A stretch of 64,000 nt of DNA from Thalassobacterium sedimentorum (GTDB lineage: Bacteria > Verrucomicrobiota > Verrucomicrobiia > Opitutales > Coraliomargaritaceae), in assembly GCF_031127905.1 (NCBI RefSeq), contig NZ_JARXIC010000014.1, positions 51,798-115,797 of the forward strand. The letters run 5' to 3'. Position numbers and translations under genes: made by a program. The notes under the pieces are model-generated. The model was given only the letters and a program-made list of their open reading frames with translations, made no database searches and had not been told where the DNA came from. This document shows positions 53,431 through 61,384 of this stretch, piece by piece. Within the stretch, counting starts at the first letter, position 1, and the number at the start of each line of letters is the position of its first letter.

Positions 53431-53853
53431 AGCTAGAGCGTTTCTCAGAAGTCTTTGCGCTTATACTACAACTAAGAATTGAGAATATGCTCAACGGCTA
53501 AAGCCGTCACTCTTACCTCTGACTGCATCTCCTCAGGTAAGAGTGAGCGCTTTTGGGCATGAGGCGGCTCATTTAGATTTCTTCATTTCGTAATACGATT
53601 TACGTAATTACTTTTGAGAAACGCTCTAATCTCATAAGTTTTCTGAGATTGAGTGGAGAGATCTTGTCAAAAAATTGTTCCTAGTCTGAAAGAATGTTCT
53701 CCCAGCTGTAGCGATTCAATCGTGGGGTAAACCCGCTCGCTACGTTGTTTGTCACCAGGATCGATGATTCGTTGACCGACCTTAGTATTCTGGCGTCAAT
53801 ACTGGGAAATTGAGAGAGGTTGTCTGTCAGGTTTATTGTGAGCTTTGCTCTAC
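53431..53853. other. 423-base intergenic region holding a palindromic element and hairpins
   Basis: No coding frame. The left half is the inverted-repeat element at 53434-53628. To its right are AATCTCA/TGAGATT (53628-53634 and 53644-53650) and a two-tier hairpin GTAGCGA/TCGCTAC (53708-53714 and 53737-53743) with inner GGGT/ACCC. The flanking genes converge here, so bidirectional termination is a plausible role of the hairpins. Confidence 0.65.
53434..53628. mobile_element. MITE-like palindromic element with 14-bp terminal inverted repeats
   Basis: TAGAGCGTTTCTCA (53434-53447) and TGAGAAACGCTCTA (53615-53628) are perfect terminal inverted repeats of a 195-base element. The outer TA on both sides fits a TA target duplication, as made by IS630/Tc1-type transposases. 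In the centre, TCACTCTTACCT (53507-53518) and AGGTAAGAGTGA (53535-53546) form a second perfect inverted repeat, and weaker symmetry exists between. No transposase is encoded, so it would depend on one elsewhere. No second copy was noticed in this window. Confidence 0.6.
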
Positions 53854-55281
53854 TTACGGCTTAGCTTCTCCACTGGGGCGGCTGAATTGTGAGGCGAGTT
53901 CGGGTACTTCGACTTCCATTAAATTTAGGACCCATTGCGCGACTGTGGCACTGCCAGAGGTAGAAAAATGAGTGCGATCTGTCGTGCCGCTTGGGCTGAA
54001 GCTTAGAGCTTCTTCCGCAGTTAGTTTAGAGAATTCATCGAAGCTATATTGATGCAAGTCCAGGCAGGGAACTTCCATCTCTTCAGCGACAATTTGCACC
54101 GCTTCGGCATACGCTTCGAGGCTGTCTTTAAGCTGACCATTGCTTTGATAGCTCCGCCGGCAAACGGGTGTGATGAGGATTGGCTTTGCCCCTTGTTCGC
54201 GTGCTTCTTTGATGTAGCGTCGCAGATGATCACGATAGTCGGTTTCAGGCGCACTTTCACGTTCAGGGCCTTTGCCTTTTTGGTCATTGTGCCCAAACTG
54301 AATGAATACCCAATCAGGATTGAGCGCCATTGCGGCATCCCAGCGACCTTCGCTGCGGAAACTGCGGGAACTGCGACCGCCCACTGCTGTGTTGATGACT
54401 TTGACAGGATCCGATGTCCAATGCTGTAATGCCCAGCCCCAGCCAGCTTGATCCTTGCCTTTGCTCTTACCTGTTACAGTAGAGTCGCCTACTAGAACAA
54501 CTACGATTGGCTCTTTGGTGAACCCTTCCTGCGTATTTGTATTTACCTTTGCTTGCTGTTGGGGGACTTTAAGTTGTATGGTGTCCCACTCATGACGCCG
54601 ATGATAGCTGGCTTTGCTCAGTGGTGCCGTGGATGACAAAGTTGCTTTTTCTTTACTATGGTCGGCGTCGTAGCGACAGAAGGCTAGTTCAAGTGTATAT
54701 TGATGTTGGTTGCGGGGCAAATTAATGGATTCCCAAGGGAGAAATACGCGAGCCTGCCAGCGATTGTTTTCTGTATCTACGGTGACTTCGCTGTGAATGA
54801 ATTCTGGGTCGGATATTAGGAAATCTTCAAAAGTTTGTGTTCCTTTTCTATAAGCTTTAAAACTGTGCTCGTCCCACGCTAACTGTAAACGTTGATTGTT
54901 GGGCGTGATGTGTAGTTCCCAATAAGCGGACTGCCCTGGAGTGCCTACAAAAATTTCTAGAACGTCGCCGAGTTCCCAGGTTTTTTGATTCAATTCTGTG
55001 GCATCGCTGTAAATGTCTTCGTCCTCCAAGTTCACAACAATATCGAGGCCCGCTGTATTGGGTGTCAGCTCTACTGTCGCCGGGCGGAAGTCTTCGCTTT
55101 CTTTTTCCAGCCACGTTTGTTTGAAGCTTAGTTTGTGCTGCGGCGTATTATAGAGCATGGATTCTGAATGCGAGGAAAGTGATGAGGACATAGCAGAGAG
55201 TAATGAGGTAATAAGTAGTGAGCAGACGAGTACTATTGTATAGAGATTTAGATGTATCATTGTTAAATTTATAGTTAGCAT
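53854..55281 (-). CDS. CE12-like rhamnogalacturonan acetylesterase (SGNH) with CBM9-like domain
   Basis: A 475-residue protein with a hydrophobic N-terminal export signal (about residues 11-31); a second start at ATG 55260 is also possible. Residues about 45-240 resemble a CBM9-type carbohydrate-binding beta-sandwich (WELGDVLEIFVGTPGQSAYW, WQARVFLPWESI). The C-terminal SGNH domain has VGDSTVTG (Ser267 nucleophile), GGRSSRSF (301-308), FGHNDQ (329-334) and DRTHFS (Asp435, His438), the pattern of CE12 rhamnogalacturonan acetylesterases. It would deacetylate pectic polysaccharide outside the cytoplasm. The remnant of a LacI gene lies just upstream on the same strand. Confidence 0.9.
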   Translation of the reverse strand: MLTINLTMIHLNLYTIVLVCSLLITSLLSAMSSSLSSHSESMLYNTPQHKLSFKQTWLEKESEDFRPATVELTPNTAGLDIVVNLEDEDIYSDATELNQKTWELGDVLEIFVGTPGQSAYWELHITPNNQRLQLAWDEHSFKAYRKGTQTFEDFLISDPEFIHSEVTVDTENNRWQARVFLPWESINLPRNQHQYTLELAFCRYDADHSKEKATLSSTAPLSKASYHRRHEWDTIQLKVPQQQAKVNTNTQEGFTKEPIVVVLVGDSTVTGKSKGKDQAGWGWALQHWTSDPVKVINTAVGGRSSRSFRSEGRWDAAMALNPDWVFIQFGHNDQKGKGPERESAPETDYRDHLRRYIKEAREQGAKPILITPVCRRSYQSNGQLKDSLEAYAEAVQIVAEEMEVPCLDLHQYSFDEFSKLTAEEALSFSPSGTTDRTHFSTSGSATVAQWVLNLMEVEVPELASQFSRPSGEAKP

Positions 55282-55303
55282 TAATTGTATGGGGACTCGT
55301 CGA

Positions 55304-55812
55304 CTAGTGTCGATGTCGCATTGTCTTTCCGGGATTCCATTTGCCTTCTAGCATGTGAACCCGCCGTTGAGAAGGAGTGCCTCGCTCGTTTTTTGGGGTA
55401 TGAGCAACTAGTGTATCGACCGCCAGCGCGCCGACATTGTGCAAGAGTTCGTTCACGCCTGAACAATTTTTATAATCTGGCCATGTTGGGGAGAGTGCCA
55501 GTGAGACGAGGGCAATGTCATCGTGAATTTTTAATCCATAATCATTACAGGCAGACATAATTATGGGATTGTGGTAAAAGATCGCATCCGGTAGCCATAA
55601 TGATTTGCTTGTTGTATTGCGCCCTAATACTAGGCTTTCGAGTGTTTTTCTGTCTGTCCTGTGATCCACGCGATTGTTTGACCACTGGCAATGGGTTGTT
55701 TGGTTTCGTCCGAAACTAAAGGATTATGGCTCAAGGTTCTTGATACAGTGACCTGACTCATGTTGAGTAATTGAGCGAGATCCCTTTGGAGAATACGTTT
55801 GGGAGGTTCCAT
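55304..55812 (-). pseudogene. Decayed LacI-family regulator gene
   Basis: Starting at ATG 55812 the minus strand encodes a LacI helix-turn-helix (ILQRDLAQLLNMSQVTVSRTL) up to about DETKQ, then the frame runs into unrelated residues and stops at 55630. In another frame, from about 55660 to the stop at 55304, lies a typical LacI C-terminal part (LPDAIFYHNPIIMSACNDYG, then HDDIALVSLALSP and KNERGTPSQRR, ending in the GKWNPGKT motif). The central 170 or so residues of the effector domain are missing and the two parts are frameshifted. It was probably the regulator of the CE12-like gene downstream or of the PEP-CTERM gene divergent from it. Confidence 0.8.
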
Positions 55813-55915
55813 GAGTGTAGCGGTAGCATTTTGTGCTCCAAAAAACAAGTCTATGAATCAGTATTCATCGAGGAATGCTTGTTATGTACTAAATTTCGGT
55901 GTGGAATTATTATCT

Positions 55916-56734
55916 ATGACATCTACTAACCAAAATTCATATTCCTTCTTTTCAGTTTTTCAAAAAACACTAGTCGGTTTCGCTGGTTTATCACTTGGCT
56001 TAAGCGTTGGCACAGCTGCTACGGATATTTCGGAGTCTTTTACGTCGGAGACACTCCCTGCCGATTGGACGGATAGCTACTACAATGGGACTGCGCCTGA
56101 TCCGAATTATGCCATTGATATCGTGGGTGTGGGTGGAGGCATCGATATGTTGCGATTACAACGTTACTCAGGCCATGCAGCTGCTAGTAACGTGGCTTAC
56201 TACTACACGGGGACAACTGGAGATGTAACAAATGGCGTGCTGGGGGATTTTTCTGCGACATTGAATGTTCAAACCAAACAGACGAGCAGCCAAGCCGCTA
56301 GTACGCAAGGAGTCATGGTTGGAGCTCAATCGACGACTTACGCGAGTACTGGCTTTTATGTCGCCTATGATCTAGATGGACTTTATATCTACGAGAATCC
56401 TACGAGCCATACAAGCAACGGGACTCTCCGAGATTCCGACGCTTTTGATAGTTCGATTCTTGCAGATACCACTTATGAACTGGGGATTTCGGTGAATGGT
56501 AATGAATTGATTGCTTCTTTATCATCTGGAGCCACCGAGTTGGGCACAGTCTCATATACTGCGGGTGCTGATATCGAAGGCTTATTTGGTGTGCGATCTG
56601 CATTTGGTAATTCGGGAATTAGTGCCTATTTTGGAGACGTTGAAATTACAGCAATACCTGAGCCATCGAGTTTTGCTTTGCTGGGTGCGATGGGAGCGCT
56701 ACTCTTCGTCGTTTCTCGTCGATCAGTTCGCTAA
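55916..56734 (+). CDS. PEP-CTERM sorting-domain protein, surface-exposed
   Basis: A 272-residue protein starting at ATG 55916; the frame is open to 55799, but that part overlaps the LacI remnant and lacks export features. A signal peptide covers about residues 1-34 (VFQKTLVGFAGLSLGLSVGTAA). The central part is a Ser/Thr/Gly-rich beta-sandwich of concanavalin-like appearance (LSATLNVQTKQTSSQ type strands). The C-terminus is a textbook PEP-CTERM tail: IPEPSSFALLGAMGALLF, then VVSRRSVR. It is divergent from the LacI remnant and upstream of the giant pilin-like gene. Confidence 0.87.
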   Translation: MTSTNQNSYSFFSVFQKTLVGFAGLSLGLSVGTAATDISESFTSETLPADWTDSYYNGTAPDPNYAIDIVGVGGGIDMLRLQRYSGHAAASNVAYYYTGTTGDVTNGVLGDFSATLNVQTKQTSSQAASTQGVMVGAQSTTYASTGFYVAYDLDGLYIYENPTSHTSNGTLRDSDAFDSSILADTTYELGISVNGNELIASLSSGATELGTVSYTAGADIEGLFGVRSAFGNSGISAYFGDVEITAIPEPSSFALLGAMGALLFVVSRRSVR

Positions 56735-57039
56735 TCGGTTTACCTTAGCTTGGTTACTTTCCGTACAGTTTTCGTCATCAGACATTAGGATTGAGAGAGC
56801 ATTGCTTCAGAAGAGCTTCTCTGTCCTCAGCTCCTAATGTCGACGGATTTATTGGGCACTTATCTACTGCGGACAGTTCGCCTGAGGATAGTCTATCTAA
56901 ATTTTGCATTAAACAATTTAGATTGGCTCTATGTCTGTAGCTAGTGATCAATTACTAGTTTACGCTTCTTTAGTGCTAGAGTCGAAAGCTCTTTTTCTAG
57001 GTTTCATTCTTATTGATAGTTACTCATAACAAATAGTAT
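56735..57039. other. 305-base intergenic region with inverted repeats
   Basis: No coding frame. ATCTAAATT (56895-56903), eleven bases and AATTTAGAT (56915-56923) form a perfect 9-bp inverted repeat, and CTAGT/ACTAG (56941-56945 and 56954-56958) a smaller one closer to the ATG at 57040. Both are candidate operator sites for the giant pilin-like gene. No clear T-tailed terminator for the PEP-CTERM gene was found. Confidence 0.5.
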
Positions 57040-60000
57040 ATGTTGATCACAAGCTATAGAGATTTAAAAGAAGCTCGGAGCATTCCATCTAGAAAAGGTG
57101 GCTTCGCTTTGGTGATCAGTTTGACGCTAATGGGCTTCGTTTTGACGCTATTGATTACTTTAATTGCTATGGTGCGTGTGGAAACTCAAGCTTCGTTCCA
57201 GCGTCAGTCGATTGCGCAAAGTCGTATGAACGCCTTATTGGGTTTAAACGTGGCACTGGGGCAATTGCAGAAATTTGCGGGTCCAGATCGTCGTGTTTCA
57301 GCACTTGCGGATTTGGGGCAAGGTGGCAGCGGTGCTATCACTTCAAAGTCTGGTGCCCACTATTGGACTGGGATTTGGGGAAATGCGGCAGAAGTTGAAA
57401 CCTTGAGTAGTGAGCCTCGGTTGTTGAATTGGTTAGTTAGTGGCAACGAGCACATTGATTTTACGACATCTGCATCTGGGAGTGTGATTACCAATACTGA
57501 GGCGACTTTTACGCCTGATATGGGAGCGATTCCAAGTGTAACTCATGGCGCGTCTGCCCTAGACGATTTGGAGAACGGAGGCCAACGCTGGAGTTTGTTG
57601 TTGGGCGGCAATACTCGCGGGGAGTTACCAGGAGATGAGAATGGATATGTTCTGGCTCCGATTGTTGCTGTTCCTAGTGAAGGTCAAGGAACTGGTGGGT
57701 ATGCTTACTGGGTTGGCGATGAAGGGGTGAAAGCTCGTGCCAACTTGATCGAAAGTGATACGGTTCTTTACCCTAGATCAGAGGATGAGGAAGAAATGTC
57801 TGAACTGAGATACCGACGTCCTTCTCGCTATGGTCTGGAATCTATGGAGGATCCTTGGTTAGTGGATTTTTCTGTGATGACTGATCCGGATGGTTCACTC
57901 GGGAATCAGCTTCGTGGGAAACTCGATCGCCTCTCTTCGGTTTCTGGCTTAGCATTACTAGATGAGATCAATGACGTTTTCCCTAAAGAGCATTTCCATG
58001 ATGTGAGTTTATGGAGTCGAGGCGTGCTTTCAAATACTCTAGGGGGAGGCCTTAAAAAAGATCTGACTGCAGCCTTTGCTATGGGGACGGATCAGAGTGA
58101 TGAGCCAGTGGGGCTCATCTGGGAAGATGTCAAAACTCAGGTCGCTGGCAATCTGGGTCCAGCATGGCAGTTGTTGCGCTCATGGTATCAATTTTCTGAT
58201 ATCGTTGGAACTTCTTTGCCAGTCAAGAAAATCGATTGGGATGGTAACCATGCATTGACCCCTGTGATCGCTCACTGGCAGTTTTTCGTTGAGGGCAGGG
58301 TCGAGGTGGTGAACGCAGTGACCAATGAATATCGATTAGGTTTTAGAATGTATCCAGCACTCGTGTTGTGGAACCCCTATGATGTGGCGCTTCAGGAGCA
58401 GACCTTTACATGTGATTATGCGAATGGAACGATCAATGAACCGAATCGCATGGCATTTATGTTGCGCGTTTGGAAAAATGGCAGCGAGGATTTACCAGCA
58501 GCTTTTGATGCAGATGCCCAGATGATTGCGCCTTGGACACTAGAAAGTGATAGCGGTGGGGATCCGGTTCCATTTCGCTTTACTGTAGATAGTGGCAGGA
58601 TGGAGCCTGGGATGGCTTACATTTATACTATGGAGCAGGATGTTACTTATGCAGATGCTGAGGGTGCAGATAACTATCGTTTGGTCCGTGGATGGAATTT
58701 CGACGGAGTGAATCCCGCAGCAGTGATTGCTTGGTCGGGGCAAACTTTCACATTGCCGGAGGCGGATGATCCAGATGATTACACCGTCAGTTACTGGATT
58801 AGTGGTGGTTCAGCAGGTGCTGATTTAAATAATCTCGATTGGAATGATTCGATCTCAGGAGTGAACAACAATTTGGACTGGGGCTTGATTGGAAGAGAAG
58901 CTTTGGAACTCAATATCCCTGGTACGAGTGGCAGCCTACGCGTGCAATCGATCGAGGAGATTAATGGCTCTTTCAGAACCAGTCTTTCTCCGGACCTGTG
59001 GAAACGCGGTTCAGCACCTTCACTGTCTACTGCCTCGAGTCGTGGGAATGCTGGTTTTTATGGGCAACGTTGGACTTTAAAGGCAACGGAAACTTCGCCT
59101 CTGTATCTTACTGGATCTTCAACTGAGTTGGAATATAACAATCCAATTCGCTGGCTCGCTAATTTTAATCCGCGAGCATTATTTTCGACACGTTCGCCAT
59201 TCGAAAATCAAAGTGTCGCTAGTAATGGATATTTTAATAACAATCCGAGCTATAATCGAGTGACCCAGCAAAGTGACCGAGCCAGTTCGTTTTTTGACCC
59301 AGCCAGTCCGTCCTTCTTGATTGATTTCGACCCAGACAGTTGGACAGTTCCTGTTGGAATGAGCCAATCTCTTCTCAGTGCGAGTCCACCACCGGTGATA
59401 CTTTTTTCGGTGCCACGACCAGAGTCTCGCATATTGTCAATTGGGGCCTTGCAACACGCTAATCCATTTCGACCTGCCAGCACCTCCGGGGCCATCTGGG
59501 CGACCAACACTGCGCCCGCATACACGATTGGTAATTCTCTTGCGAACCCACGGATTGGTTTGGATCGGTTTCGATTAAAGGCCAACGAAGTCACTCATAA
59601 AAATGGAATCTATGGATCTTCGGATTACATGCTCGATCATTCCTATATCTTGAATCGATCTTTGTGGGATAAATACTACTTTTCGAGCGTTCCTCAAGCA
59701 CCTGAAGAGGTTTCGTTTCCATTAGATAATGCTCTGTATTCTCGTTATGGAGGCGGTAGTGATTTAGATTTACGCAACTATGACGAAGCGGCGGCAAACC
59801 TTATGGTCGAAGGGGCTTTTAATATCAATTCGACTTCGGAAGCAGCCTGGCGTGCACTACTTGCGAGCTTTAATAACATCCCAGTCAATGGAGAGGTGAT
59901 GTTGAATCAATCGGCGTATCCGCGCACTGCGATTCCTTCAGCAACTTCATTTGACCCTGATTCGGTGACGGAAGCTAGTATTTCCGAAGGAGCCTATAAT

Positions 60001-60561
60001 GGAGGATTTCGTTATTTGACGCAGACTCAGATTAATGCACTGGCTCAAGCGATTGTGAGTGAAGTTAAGCTTAGAGGACCGTTTGTTACTTTGTCAGACT
60101 TTGTGAATCGTTCACTCGCTGGAGGCGAACACAGCCAATTGGCGGGGGCCTTAGCTTCTGCAATCGGGCAGACTGATATCAATGCTGGCTTCGATGGAGA
60201 AACTTCAGAACTGAAAAGTGGGGCAAGTATGGATGCTGCCGAAAATCTATCTGCGGTCGCAAATGAAGGTCAAACTGCCAGCCATGTTCCAGGCTGGGTG
60301 AGTCAAGCGGATTTACTGCAGTCTTTAGGGCCGATTTTATCGGCACGTTCGGATACCTTTATTATTCGTGCGTATGGGGAAGTGCTTAATCCAACTTCAG
60401 GAGAAGTGGAGGGGCGTAGCTGGTGTGAGGCAGTCGTTCAACGCTATCCCGATTATGTCAATGGTGCTTTGGCTTCAGCCAATCCAGATGCCAGTAATCA
60501 AACTTTCGGCAGGCGCTTTAAAATCGTCTCATTTAGCTGGCTATCTTCCGATGAAATCTAA
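57040..60561 (+). CDS. Giant pilin-like protein resembling Verru_Chthon cassette protein A
   Basis: An 1173-residue protein. The N-terminus is pilin-like: basic and polar SRKGGFALVISLTLMGFVLT (residues 17-36) continuing as a hydrophobic helix to about 45, then QASFQRQSIAQSRMNALLGLNVALGQLQKFAGPDRRVSA, here split at residue 75, which is the stretch typical of Verrucomicrobia proteins of this type. It lacks the Glu at mature position 5 of true prepilins, as PilX-like minor pilins and these cassette proteins do. The rest is a large beta-rich domain with Gly-Gln and aromatic segments. The other members of the cassette (B, C, D) are not next to it. Its stop overlaps the ATG of the next gene by one base. 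Probably a surface-displayed minor-pilin-type protein; ligand unknown. Confidence 0.7.
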   Translation: MLITSYRDLKEARSIPSRKGGFALVISLTLMGFVLTLLITLIAMVRVETQASFQRQSIAQSRMNALLGLNVALGQLQKFAGPDRRVSALADLGQGGSGAITSKSGAHYWTGIWGNAAEVETLSSEPRLLNWLVSGNEHIDFTTSASGSVITNTEATFTPDMGAIPSVTHGASALDDLENGGQRWSLLLGGNTRGELPGDENGYVLAPIVAVPSEGQGTGGYAYWVGDEGVKARANLIESDTVLYPRSEDEEEMSELRYRRPSRYGLESMEDPWLVDFSVMTDPDGSLGNQLRGKLDRLSSVSGLALLDEINDVFPKEHFHDVSLWSRGVLSNTLGGGLKKDLTAAFAMGTDQSDEPVGLIWEDVKTQVAGNLGPAWQLLRSWYQFSDIVGTSLPVKKIDWDGNHALTPVIAHWQFFVEGRVEVVNAVTNEYRLGFRMYPALVLWNPYDVALQEQTFTCDYANGTINEPNRMAFMLRVWKNGSEDLPAAFDADAQMIAPWTLESDSGGDPVPFRFTVDSGRMEPGMAYIYTMEQDVTYADAEGADNYRLVRGWNFDGVNPAAVIAWSGQTFTLPEADDPDDYTVSYWISGGSAGADLNNLDWNDSISGVNNNLDWGLIGREALELNIPGTSGSLRVQSIEEINGSFRTSLSPDLWKRGSAPSLSTASSRGNAGFYGQRWTLKATETSPLYLTGSSTELEYNNPIRWLANFNPRALFSTRSPFENQSVASNGYFNNNPSYNRVTQQSDRASSFFDPASPSFLIDFDPDSWTVPVGMSQSLLSASPPPVILFSVPRPESRILSIGALQHANPFRPASTSGAIWATNTAPAYTIGNSLANPRIGLDRFRLKANEVTHKNGIYGSSDYMLDHSYILNRSLWDKYYFSSVPQAPEEVSFPLDNALYSRYGGGSDLDLRNYDEAAANLMVEGAFNINSTSEAAWRALLASFNNIPVNGEVMLNQSAYPRTAIPSATSFDPDSVTEASISEGAYNGGFRYLTQTQINALAQAIVSEVKLRGPFVTLSDFVNRSLAGGEHSQLAGALASAIGQTDINAGFDGETSELKSGASMDAAENLSAVANEGQTASHVPGWVSQADLLQSLGPILSARSDTFIIRAYGEVLNPTSGEVEGRSWCEAVVQRYPDYVNGALASANPDASNQTFGRRFKIVSFSWLSSDEI

Positions 60562-61313
60562 TGCGATTCCAAAAAACAAATTTTAAGCTCATTCTGCTAT
60601 TCTCGATTTGCTCGTTGTTTTCGACCAGTCTTTTCGGGCAGAGTCATTTGGTAGATAATGAGCGCGTTGGAGTTCGTTCTATCCGGTTCTTTTATTATAG
60701 TAGTGTTTCTAGTGATACGATCGGGGAAGGAGATCCATTCGCTGATTTTAAATTCATCAATGATAACGAAATCGATGCGCGCGCGCTGACTCCGAATGCA
60801 CTCTCGGAGGTGATCAGCTATGACGGAGCTGTGCCAGTGGAATTGTTCCGTGAAGAAATGACCGAATCCGGAGTGGAGCGTATTCCTCTGGCTGAACTTA
60901 AATTTCCAAGAGAGTGGAAAGGTGTACTGTTTTTTGTAATACGTGATTCCTCAAACCCTCATTTTGGTTTTAAGTTTTTTCCAATAGAATATTGGGGGCC
61001 ATCTATTCCAGATCATAATATTCGTGTAATGAATCTGTGTGGGAAATCGATGGGGTTTCAAATTGGAAAAGAGAAGGCGAAAGTTCCTAGTCTTCAATTT
61101 GAAGATGTACCGATGTCTAGTGGGGAGCAACCGATGCCATTTCGTATTGCGATGTTTGATGAGGATCTTGGCGGGCGCATGCTGCTTTCGTCGATGATTC
61201 CTCCCTTTCGATCCAGTCGAGTGCTGATGATTACTTATCCTACTGGACGTTCTGGAACGGGAGTTCGAACACTCAATGTTACTGATTTACCCGGTTTATC
61301 TACTGAACGGTGA
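60561..61313 (+). CDS. Secreted protein of unknown function
   Basis: A 250-residue protein with a signal peptide (residues 1-26, ending LFGQ). Its start overlaps the last base of the stop of the giant pilin-like gene, so it is co-translated with it. The remainder is mainly predicted beta structure (FFYYSSVSSDT, KGVLFFVIRDSSNPHFGFKF, FRIAMFDEDLGGRMLLSS) with no recognised domain. It may be a periplasmic partner of the pilin-like protein. Confidence 0.62.
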   Translation: MRFQKTNFKLILLFSICSLFSTSLFGQSHLVDNERVGVRSIRFFYYSSVSSDTIGEGDPFADFKFINDNEIDARALTPNALSEVISYDGAVPVELFREEMTESGVERIPLAELKFPREWKGVLFFVIRDSSNPHFGFKFFPIEYWGPSIPDHNIRVMNLCGKSMGFQIGKEKAKVPSLQFEDVPMSSGEQPMPFRIAMFDEDLGGRMLLSSMIPPFRSSRVLMITYPTGRSGTGVRTLNVTDLPGLSTER

Positions 61314-61384
61314 AGTCAGTCGCTACGGCGAAGTTATCAGTGATCTACTGAGCTAAGTTTATACCAAGAATATATAGAGAAAAT

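Noticed and set aside
55799..55915. Longer N-terminus of the PEP-CTERM protein reaching back to 55799
   Set aside because: The extension overlaps the LacI remnant and would bury the signal peptide; ATG 55916 gives a normal export signal.
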